Shown here: piece by piece, positions 1-4,775 of the stretch
How the letters are laid out: each line of letters starts with the position of its first letter
How positions within the stretch are numbered: the stretch's first letter is position 1
Source: Cytophagales bacterium
GTDB taxonomy: Bacteria; Bacteroidota; Bacteroidia; Cytophagales; UBA9547
Direction: 5' to 3'
Assembly: GCA_013298205.1 (NCBI GenBank)
Contig: JAAFJZ010000013.1
Span: forward strand, 1 to 15,054
Length of the DNA stretch: 15,054 bases
The notes under the pieces: generated by a model
Database searches by the model: none
What the model saw: the letters and a program-made list of their open reading frames with translations, nothing else
What the model was told of the DNA's origin: nothing
Position numbers and translations under genes: made by a program

Positions 1-508
1 GTTGTAATCAATAAGCCAAAGATACTAATTTGAAAGCAAATCACAACTGCAAATCTTAAATAAAAAATAATGAATTTGTTGTAATCAATAAGCCAAAGAT
101 ACTAATTTGAAAGCAAATCACAACACGCATCAACTAGCCATTTTTCCGTACCAAGTTGTAATCAATAAGCCAAAGATACTAATTTGAAAGCAAATCACAA
201 CTAAAATTTTGAAATTCCCATTCAGAATATAGTTGTAATCAATAAGCCAAAGATACTAATTTGAAAGCAAATCACAACGAATTTCGTCTTCTAATGCTAA
301 GCGGTTTAGTTGTAATCAATAAGCCAAAGATACTAATTTGAAAGCAAATCACAACTTGGAGCATTGACAAGATAAAACAATACATGTTGTAATCAATAAG
401 TCAAAGATACTAATTTGAAAGCAAATCACAACACATTGTGGCTAAATACGCCATTTACAAAGTTGTAATCAATAAGTCAAAGATACTAATTTGAAAGCAA
501 ATCACAAC
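1..508 (-). CRISPR. Type II-C-like CRISPR array, 7 repeats visible
   Basis: Seven 47-bp repeats lie at 1-47, 78-124, 155-201, 232-278, 309-355, 386-432 and 462-508. They are separated by six unique spacers of 30 bp (the last is 29 bp). Repeats 1-5 are identical; repeats 6 and 7 share one C-to-T change at repeat position 16. The repeat ends are short inverted repeats (GTTGT...ACAAC). The length and the minus-strand start GTTGTGATTTGCTTTC fit the Cas9-associated (type II-C) repeats of Bacteroidota, from family knowledge. The first base of the window is the first base of a repeat, so the array continues to the left. No cas gene is in the window. Strand is given as minus because each repeat holds a minus-strand promoter and an anti-repeat candidate on the plus strand lies at 3166; this direction is inferred. 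Confidence 0.96.
478..507 (-). promoter_or_regulatory. Promoter inside the CRISPR repeat (repeat 7 shown)
   Basis: On the minus strand the repeat reads TTG (505-507), 19 bases, then TATCTTTG (478-485). This matches the Bacteroidota housekeeping promoter TTG-N19-TAnnTTTG exactly. The same 30 bases recur in all seven repeats; the C-to-T change in repeats 6 and 7 falls just outside the -7 box. Transcription would begin in the last ten or so bases of the repeat and run into the spacer. Repeat-embedded promoters are established for the type II-C array of Neisseria meningitidis; their use here is inferred. Confidence 0.6.
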
Positions 509-617
509 CAGTTGTATCAAACCAAACCTGCTTTGCTGAGTGGCAAGTTGTTGGTTATTTAATGAACTATTATTTTTCTCATTTTTTAATTTATTTAACA
601 AGTATTAAATGATTACG

Positions 618-625
618 TATATTTG
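618..625 (+). promoter_or_regulatory. -7 box of small RNA A
   Basis: TATATTTG matches TAnnTTTG exactly and lies just before the conserved RNA 5' end at about 629. The equivalent box of copy B is TACATTTG at 736-743. No clear TTG is seen about 20 bases upstream; a conserved TTTAACAA occupies that place in both copies. Confidence 0.6.
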
Positions 626-628
626 CGA

Positions 629-696
629 TGTCTTTCGACAGTGCCTGTGCTATGCTACTCCTTGAAATCGTGGGTTGATACACAGGCTATTTTTTC
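629..696 (+). ncRNA. Small structured RNA A (family with B and C)
   Basis: A predicted transcript of about 68 nt follows the TATATTTG box. It opens with a tiny hairpin, TGTC-TTTC-GACA (629-640). A long-range stem follows, GCCTGTG (643-649) with CACAGGC (681-687), and then T-A-TTTTTT, a good intrinsic terminator. The loop holds CCTTGAAATC, which also occurs in unit C. No reading frame of note is present. It could be one of the Bacteroidota orphan RNA motifs that occur in tandem (Flavo-1 is a name worth testing), but I cannot confirm a family. Role unknown; it lies 120 bp from the CRISPR array. Confidence 0.6.
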
Positions 697-746
697 TTAT
701 TTTAAAGTTTATTTAACAACTATTTAAAATATTCGTACATTTGCAA

Positions 747-810
747 TGTCTTTCGACAGTGCCTATGTGGTGGTGTACCGTAGCAGTGCAAGGTGCATAG
801 GCTATTTTTT
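747..810 (+). ncRNA. Small structured RNA B, tandem copy of A
   Basis: It has the same 5' module as A (TGTCTTTCGACAGTGCC from 747), after its own -7 box TACATTTG at 736-743. The closing stem is GCCTATG (761-767) with CATAGGC (796-802), then T-A-TTTTTT to 810. The loop differs from A and can fold a small GGT-GT-ACC hairpin near 773-780. Stem changes relative to A preserve pairing, which argues that the structure is selected. The terminator overlaps the stop codon of the gene remnant coming from the other strand (802-1164). Confidence 0.6.
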
Positions 811-1164
811 ACTTAATGTTTTTATCATTTCCAATGATAAACCTGTTTCATATTCTCTTCTTGTTATTTGTAACACTATTTTATTTTTAACAAAAATAAC
901 TTTTGTTATTTTTTCGTTAAAAGTAAATCCTTTTCTTATACCATCTTTGATGTTTTCATAACTATGGTCTAGTTCGAGGTTGCACACAAATTCGCTAATT
1001 TTTTGACCTTTTGCATTTGAAAATGTCGTACCGATTGATGTAGGTTTTGTTGGAGTTTTTAAATCCGAAAATATGCCGTTTATGGTGTATTCAGCATTCT
1101 TTTTAGTAAGTGGATGTCCTTTTTTGTAATGCCTGTTTATGAGAATAATGTATCTTTGTTGTAA
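802..1164 (-). pseudogene. 5'-truncated remnant of an unknown protein gene
   Basis: A minus-strand frame stays open for 120 codons from just after a TGA inside the degenerate CRISPR repeat (1165-1167) to a TAG at 802-804. There is no ATG; the only conventional start is a GTG at 987, which would give 61 residues and leave the well-formed upstream half untranslated. The translation looks like real protein, mixed and charged, with stretches such as KTPTKPTSIGTTF and GIRKGFTFNEKITK. I recognise no family. The open frame runs from the repeat remnant, so I read it as the tail of a gene whose 5' end was lost when that DNA joined the repeat. Chance openness in AT-rich DNA is possible but unlikely at this length. 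Confidence 0.4.
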
Positions 1165-1194
1165 TCAATAAGCTACAGATACTAATTTGAAAGC
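1158..1194 (+). repeat. Degenerate CRISPR repeat, first 37 of 47 bases
   Basis: Positions 1-37 of the repeat are kept with two changes (35/37 identical); the last ten bases are missing. It has the same orientation as the array, 650 bp beyond it. The minus-strand -7 box is damaged (TATCTGTA). It could be a remnant of a formerly longer array, or an anti-repeat. It lacks the bases that would pair with the 5' end of the crRNA repeat, so it is a poor tracrRNA if crRNAs are made from the minus strand. Confidence 0.8.
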
Positions 1195-1210
1195 GCCAAG
1201 CAAATTATTT

Positions 1211-2029
1211 TTAATTGTTTCTAAACTCACTTGAAAGATCAAATTTCTTAGCATTTTTAAGTAATTTATTCCATTCGCTGTTGGTTGTGATGGGTGCGAT
1301 AATTGTAAATTCGTCAACAAGTTTCCAATTTGAGGGTAGCATTGTATTTAAAATACCGTTTGTTATCATAATTGACTGACCATCAAGTGTATTTAGTAAA
1401 ATGTAGTCATATTTACCTATTAAATAATCTGTTTCGTTTGTCAAAAGTTTCATTATTTTTACATCATCTTCTGAATTTCCAACCTCAATAACGTTTCCAT
1501 TTTCATAGTTTGGTATTAGATAATTTACCATCAAGATTAGGTTAAATATAGTATCTTTCAGTTTTTCATTTTCAAATTCTTTGAAAAATTCGTATAATTT
1601 TTTTCCAAAATAAACTTCTCTAATTGGCCCACAAATGGTAATATTTTCGTGTTCTTTTGATAATGCCTTAATTGTTTTACAGTCTTGAATTTCAATTTCT
1701 GCTATTCTTTTATTATCAAAAACGGGTAAACTAAAAATTTTCTCATCGTTTTCATCAAGAATTATTCCTTTTGTTAATTCTACAATTTCAGACACAATTA
1801 TATTTGTCAGGTCATAGTCAAATTTATTTGAAAGAATCGTATTCCTAATTTCAATGAAATCTTTTTCAAGAGTAATATCAAAACCTTTAGTGGATTTTTC
1901 GTCAATCCAAAAATAAAAAACGCCTTCTCCTCTATCTTCGTATTTTGCACCTTCTATGCTAGAAACGCGTTTGTCTAACGTTGAAATATCAAAAGTTTTT
2001 TTGCAAACAATTTTATGAATAATACTCAT
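1211..2029 (-). CDS. Hypothetical protein, 272 aa
   Basis: A complete frame of 272 codons starts at the first ATG, preceded by an AT-rich leader without a Shine-Dalgarno sequence, as is usual in Bacteroidota. The protein is acidic, soluble in appearance, and has no signal peptide or membrane segment. The N-terminal third contains a GVFYFWIDEKSTKGFDITLE stretch and the C-terminal part DYILLNTLDGQSIMITNG; neither is a motif I can assign. I recognise no family. It stands alone, lying exactly between two degenerate CRISPR repeats (1158 and 2099) of the same orientation. The repeat at 2099 lies upstream and retains a near -7 box (TATCTTTA) facing this gene, about 85 bases before the ATG, so the repeat remnant could act as its promoter. 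That is inference. Codon use is very AT-rich, like the surrounding region. Confidence 0.8.
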   Translation of the reverse strand: MSIIHKIVCKKTFDISTLDKRVSSIEGAKYEDRGEGVFYFWIDEKSTKGFDITLEKDFIEIRNTILSNKFDYDLTNIIVSEIVELTKGIILDENDEKIFSLPVFDNKRIAEIEIQDCKTIKALSKEHENITICGPIREVYFGKKLYEFFKEFENEKLKDTIFNLILMVNYLIPNYENGNVIEVGNSEDDVKIMKLLTNETDYLIGKYDYILLNTLDGQSIMITNGILNTMLPSNWKLVDEFTIIAPITTNSEWNKLLKNAKKFDLSSEFRNN

Positions 2030-2098
2030 TTTAAAATAGCAATGATTTTTATCTTTATGTTTTTTCTACTAGCTTAAAATTACATAACAAAGTTGTGT

Positions 2099-2135
2099 TT
2101 TGTAATCAATGAGTTAAAGATACTAACTTAAAGGC
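2099..2135 (+). repeat. Degenerate CRISPR repeat upstream of the 272-aa gene
   Basis: About 31 of the first 37 repeat positions are kept, and the 3' ten bases are lost, as in the copy at 1158. It has the T at repeat position 16 also seen in repeats 6 and 7. On the minus strand it reads TATCTTTA, one base from the TAnnTTTG box, and points at the 272-aa gene; the TTG element is lost. Confidence 0.7.
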
Positions 2136-2147
2136 GATTTTTTTTAC

Positions 2148-2182
2148 ATAAAAAAGCTCGCAAAATATAAATATGCGAGCTT
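2148..2182 (-). terminator. Strong intrinsic terminator of small RNA D
   Basis: On the minus strand, AAGCTCGCA (2174-2182) pairs perfectly with TGCGAGCTT (2154-2162) across an 11-base AT-only loop and is followed by a run of T (2150-2155). It ends the small RNA that starts near 2221. Confidence 0.8.
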
Positions 2183-2221
2183 GGGCTGTAGTGGCTTCAC
2201 CATTACGTGCCAACCTCTACG
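2149..2221 (-). ncRNA. Small structured RNA D
   Basis: A perfect -7 box, TATGTTTG, lies on the minus strand (2225-2232). The predicted transcript then folds a hairpin in which GTAG and TGGC (within 2209-2220) pair with GCCA and CTAC (2188-2195), with an internal bulge. A 9-bp terminator stem and T run follow. The segment is clearly richer in G and C than its flanks, and no reading frame is present. The primary sequence is not related to units A, B and C. Function unknown. The -33 element is weak (TTC rather than TTG). Confidence 0.6.
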
Positions 2222-2370
2222 ATGCAAACATACTTAAAAAACTTTATCTTGAATAGAAATGTAATTGCAATAAAAAATAAATTGAGAAGTGATTTTAAAA
2301 AAATTGACTCCAAGTAGGTTAATTTCATCTCTTTGGATAAATAAATGAATTAAAAAGGGTAATTCAACGC

Positions 2371-2679
2371 TTAATCATTGAAACTTAGTCTTTTTTTAAA
2401 GCTTTTTAAATAAAAAATATTCATAGCTGTATATGATGTGTGAAACAAATATGATAATAGTAAAATAATAGAATTAAAGTTAAAAACAAAAACTAGAAAA
2501 AAAGAAAGGGTGTAATTTATAATGCTAAATAAAATAAGGTTTTTTCTTATTAAGATGGTTTTACTTGAGAACAAAGCAATAAATGGGAATAAAGTAAAAC
2601 AAATTAACGCCAATAAGGGCGCAAAAAAAAGATATCCAAATAATGTAATCAAAAAAGCATACAAAAGGATTATTAACAT
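2371..2679 (-). CDS. Small hydrophobic membrane protein, 102 aa, unknown
   Basis: The 102-residue product is very hydrophobic. There are about three membrane segments: residues 1-20 (LIILLYAFLITLFGYLFF), about 21-41, and about 48-78 (LFSIINYTLSFFLVFVFNF onward). A basic tail (SFKKRLSFND) would lie in the cytoplasm. No family is recognised. The DNA is extremely AT-rich, and phenylalanine- and leucine-rich frames can arise by chance there, so it is less certain than its length suggests. In favour are a proper ATG start, a sensible topology with positive charges at a loop (SSKTILIRKN), and an inverted repeat just upstream (2705-2733) that may mark its regulatory region. Confidence 0.5.
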   Translation of the reverse strand: MLIILLYAFLITLFGYLFFAPLLALICFTLFPFIALFSSKTILIRKNLILFSIINYTLSFFLVFVFNFNSIILLLSYLFHTSYTAMNIFYLKSFKKRLSFND

Positions 2680-2990
2680 ATTAAACTTTTAAATTTAGAA
2701 CAAGGTTTAGTTAAACTTAAAATAGAACTAAACGATTTTAAAATCATTAAACTTATTATTCTTCACTAACGATTATACATATCAAGAGTTACAATAAATA
2801 GCTAGTGTTTAATTTAATGTGTATTCAAAATTTTAAAAAAATAAAAACCTTAAAATCTAAAATGTTTGAATTTAATTTATAAAAAATCGATATATTCAAT
2901 TAGTACTTAAGAATATAGTTTCAACAAAAAGTATATTTAACCTAAATATATATTTTTGAAGCAAAGAGAATACGAAAATATTTAAAATTT
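2680..2990. other. AT-rich intergenic stretch with one inverted repeat
   Basis: No credible gene is seen. GTTTAGTT (2705-2712) and AACTAAAC (2726-2733) form an 8-bp perfect inverted repeat with a 13-base centre, about 26 bases upstream of the 102-aa gene start; it could be an operator or a weak hairpin. A 19-base segment at 2844-2862 recurs with one change at 3374-3392. Nothing else stands out. Confidence 0.5.
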
Positions 2991-3046
2991 GCCTGTAGAT
3001 CACACGCATGATTTCAAGGCATAGCATCTACAGGCGCTGTCGGAAG
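2990..3046 (-). ncRNA. Small RNA C, inverted relative of A, possibly decayed
   Basis: Read on the minus strand from 3046, this segment matches unit A in order: GTCTTCCGACAG (a small GTC/GAC hairpin), GCCTGTAGAT, GCTATGC, CCTTGAAATC, then ATCTACAGGC. The closing stem is a perfect 10 bp (2991-3000 with 3026-3035), longer than in A. The upstream box is imperfect (TATTTTTA), and the stem is followed by AAATTTTAAATATTTTC rather than a clean T run. It may therefore be a decayed copy or a differently expressed one. It has the opposite orientation to A and B. Confidence 0.55.
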
Positions 3047-3127
3047 ACGATGTAAAAATAAAAAAAAGTTGACTATAAGTTTAGTAAATTAAACTACTAA
3101 CATTCTAGTCATTTAAAACTAAAGCCT

Positions 3128-3159
3128 TTGACTACAGCCAACCTGTGCCAGTACTTTAT
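3128..3159 (+). promoter_or_regulatory. Possible tracrRNA promoter
   Basis: TTG (3128-3130), 21 bases, then TACTTTAT (3152-3159). The -7 box departs from TAnnTTTG in its last two bases. It would start transcription near 3163-3166, at the edge of the anti-repeat. Confidence 0.4.
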
Positions 3160-3221
3160 TTTCACAAAGTTACTAATTTAAAAGCAAATCAAGGATTAAT
3201 TAGCCTACAAAAACCAAAAGT

Positions 3222-3252
3222 TTGAAAAACTATTAAATAGTTTGTAATTTTG
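3222..3252 (+). promoter_or_regulatory. Good promoter for small RNA E
   Basis: TTG (3222-3224), 20 bases, TAATTTTG (3245-3252), an exact match to the Bacteroidota consensus. It would start a 70-nt RNA near 3258, either independent of or a short form of the tracrRNA candidate that reads through it. Confidence 0.6.
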
Positions 3253-3257
3253 TGTGT

Positions 3258-3328
3258 CGAAAGGCTTCATAACGATAAGGCAGCGCCCGATTGTGTATCG
3301 GGTTGATATGCGTATCGTTATTTTTTTT
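3258..3328 (+). ncRNA. Small RNA E, or 3' tail of the tracrRNA candidate
   Basis: The RNA folds as an outer 9-bp stem, ATAACGATA (3269-3277) with TATCGTTAT (3313-3321). It encloses a 6-bp hairpin, CCCGAT-TGTGT-ATCGGG (3286-3302), and is followed by eight T residues, an excellent intrinsic terminator. A perfect promoter precedes it. There is no reading frame. Its base composition is well above that of the flanks, which supports a structural RNA. Confidence 0.65.
3269..3328 (+). terminator. Intrinsic terminator with nested hairpin
   Basis: The outer stem at 3269-3277/3313-3321 runs directly into eight T residues (3321-3328). It ends RNA E and any transcript arriving from the anti-repeat at 3166. 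Confidence 0.75.
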
Positions 3329-3468
3329 GTTCTTTTACAAGTTTTACAATTAAGATTTTTATATTAATTTTTTAAAACCTCAAAATCTAAAACCTTTCAA
3401 TTTTATTAGAAAACTCAACCACACAATTTTCATATTAACTAAAATAATTAGCATAAAGCAAAAATTAT

Positions 3469-3615
3469 TTACTCATCATCAATTTTGGCATTTTCTACCT
3501 CTCCAAGTTCTTCTTTTTTATTATTGGAATTGCCTACGACTAAAAGGAAAAAAAAGCCATATATTCCTAAAACCCCTAAAAATATCCAACCTAAAATGTT
3601 TATGAAAGTATCCAT
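3469..3615 (-). CDS. 48-aa single-pass membrane peptide
   Basis: A short complete frame, ATG at 3613-3615 to TAA at 3469-3471, encodes 48 residues. Residues 5-27 form one hydrophobic helix (starting INILGWIFLGVLGIYG), followed by a short NSNNKK turn and an acidic tail ending ENAKIDDE. The clean division into helix and charged tail, rather than the random composition of AT-rich noise, supports a real gene. It resembles in size and layout the small membrane peptides often attached to larger membrane complexes, but no family is recognised. It has the same direction as the permease and kinase-like genes upstream, separated from them by about 117 bp. Confidence 0.55.
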   Translation of the reverse strand: MDTFINILGWIFLGVLGIYGFFFLLVVGNSNNKKEELGEVENAKIDDE

Positions 3616-3732
3616 AGTATTGATTTATTAATTATGTTTTGGTTTAATAATTTTTTGTGCAATAAAATAATTTTTTGATAAACTAAAAATCAGCTGCTTT
3701 AAACGTTAAATTAAATTTTGCAAAATAAAAGT

Positions 3733-4755
3733 TTATTCTTTTGCAATCCATCTAAGGCTAATTTTTACCAAATCACCCATATTAGAGGTGTTTTCAAAGT
3801 CTTTTGTTTTGTAATGCGCACCCAACTCATATTGTAATCGCAAAAAATTTTCTTGGCTACTGATTTCAAATTTACTCATCGCATCTAAGAGTTCTTTTAA
3901 TCGATACCTAGATTGTTTGGCTCGGGCTGTAACCATAAACCGCTCTTCTTTTTGGTACTGCTTGTAAACTTGAGCAGAAATATAATCTGTACAAATTTTG
4001 ACAATTGGATAGTTTTGTTTGAAAAACTGTGGCATATAAACCGTTTTTTGCCCTTCATAGCTTTGTTGATCAAAATCTATGGCTCTTATTTTGTAATGGG
4101 TTTCATCAAAATCTTGAATTACTTCGGTAACATAATTACTTGGGCGCATATCACCTAAAAGTCTTATCAAACAACGTTCGTTAAACTTTACAAACTCTTT
4201 TGCCAATCGCTTAAAATTTAAATCTTCACGAGGCACAAATTCATTAATAAACTGGTCGCCCGGTACACCCAAAATATGCTCTTCTACAAGCGTATCGCCA
4301 TCTACACAAAAACTGATTCTGTAAGGTGAAAGTATATGCTCTAATTCTAAACCATAAATCCTAGATGCATCTGCATTTTTGATATAAAAATAATCGAAAT
4401 TATCATTAAGGATATTTATGATTCTTACCCTAAATGGTCTTGAGTTTCCAAAGGAACAAATATCAATTCTTTCAATATTAAGATGTTCCATCATGCTTAA
4501 ATCTCCTCCTGACTTAAGAAAAGCATACATAAGTTTGAGTGAATCATATATATGCGCCATATCATCTTGGGCAAAAAAAACAGTTTCCCAAAGTGTATCT
4601 TTCCCTTGCACATCGTAAAGAGGAATTGAAGAATTAAACCTCAATAAATCTTTGTATCGAATAGGCATTTGTTTTTCCCTTTCGTATTCAAAAAGATAAT
4701 TTCTCAACACATTTGAGATGGGATAAGGAATTTTCTTTTTTCTGATTAAATCCAT
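3733..4755 (-). CDS. Conserved protein with APH-like kinase motifs, 340 aa
   Basis: I recognise no named family, but the layout is that of the aminoglycoside-phosphotransferase/HipA-like kinase fold. YFYIKNADASR (122-132) offers a beta-3 lysine at K126. GLELEHIL (135-142) offers the helix-C glutamate. LVEEHILGVPGDQF (156-169) resembles a hinge. LGDMRPSNY (200-208) corresponds to the HGDLHPGN catalytic loop, with D202 and N207 in place but the His replaced by Leu. IDFDQQSYEG (226-235) corresponds to the metal-binding IDF-D/E motif. The N-terminal 90 residues and a basic C-terminal third are outside this core. It starts 20 bp after the upstream permease gene on the same strand, so they are probably one operon. 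No membrane segments are seen. The small-molecule or protein substrate is unknown; an inactive or scaffold role is possible. Confidence 0.6.
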   Translation of the reverse strand: MDLIRKKKIPYPISNVLRNYLFEYEREKQMPIRYKDLLRFNSSIPLYDVQGKDTLWETVFFAQDDMAHIYDSLKLMYAFLKSGGDLSMMEHLNIERIDICSFGNSRPFRVRIINILNDNFDYFYIKNADASRIYGLELEHILSPYRISFCVDGDTLVEEHILGVPGDQFINEFVPREDLNFKRLAKEFVKFNERCLIRLLGDMRPSNYVTEVIQDFDETHYKIRAIDFDQQSYEGQKTVYMPQFFKQNYPIVKICTDYISAQVYKQYQKEERFMVTARAKQSRYRLKELLDAMSKFEISSQENFLRLQYELGAHYKTKDFENTSNMGDLVKISLRWIAKE

Positions 4756-4775
4756 GTTAAATAAATAGGTTTTAA

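Larger units (their letters stand above)
591..815 (+). repeat. Tandem duplication carrying two small-RNA units
   Basis: Two copies with a 118-bp offset begin at 591 and 709 with the same 11 bases (TTATTTAACAA). They stay similar through the -7 box and the 5' end of the RNA (TGTCTTTCGACAGTGCCT), and diverge in the hairpin loop. Both end with a stem followed by a T run. Promoter and terminator were therefore duplicated with the RNA, and the stem arms have changed in compensating fashion (GCCTGTG/CACAGGC in the first, GCCTATG/CATAGGC in the second). Confidence 0.75.
3163..3328 (+). ncRNA. Candidate tracrRNA with anti-repeat
   Basis: Bases 3166-3191 match repeat positions 18-43 at 24 of 26. The RNA from the plus strand would therefore pair with the first half of a minus-strand crRNA repeat (from about its fifth base), the half that must pair in Cas9 guides. 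The two mismatches are the kind tracrRNA anti-repeats often show. Downstream are an AGTTT/AAACT hairpin (3219-3231), an overlapping AAACTATT/AATAGTTT dyad (3227-3243), and a larger terminated structure ending at 3328. Total length would be about 165 nt. The alternative is a dead repeat that happens to lie upstream of the small RNA starting near 3258. No cas9 is in view, so the link to Cas9 is inferred from the repeat type. Confidence 0.5.

Noticed and set aside
509..538. Bases after the last repeat as a further spacer or a badly decayed eighth repeat
   Set aside because: GTTGTATCAAACCAAA resembles the repeat start only with gaps, and no repeat bounds it on the right.
746..961. 71-codon plus-strand frame
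   Set aside because: It overlaps small RNA B and the better minus-strand remnant; its start lies inside the RNA 5' module and the translation looks random.
1158..1194. This degenerate repeat as the tracrRNA anti-repeat
   Set aside because: It lacks the ten bases that would pair with the start of a minus-strand crRNA repeat, and no terminated structure follows on the plus strand. The copy at 3166 fits better, though a minus-strand tracrRNA is not excluded.
629..3046. Units A and C as terminal inverted repeats of a transposon
   Set aside because: They are asymmetric about their contents, B sits beside A, no transposase lies between them, and the internal stems and promoters are better explained as RNA.
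2844..3392. 19-base near-repeat (2844-2862 and 3374-3392)
   Set aside because: One mismatch but very low complexity and AT-rich; could be chance or a minor decayed duplication.
3715..3726. Palindrome ATTTTGCAAAAT just after the kinase-like gene stop
   Set aside because: Short and AT-rich, without a T run placed for termination; not strong enough to call a terminator.
3913..4158. 81-codon plus-strand frame inside the kinase-like gene
   Set aside because: It is antisense to a gene with clear conserved motifs, so a shadow.
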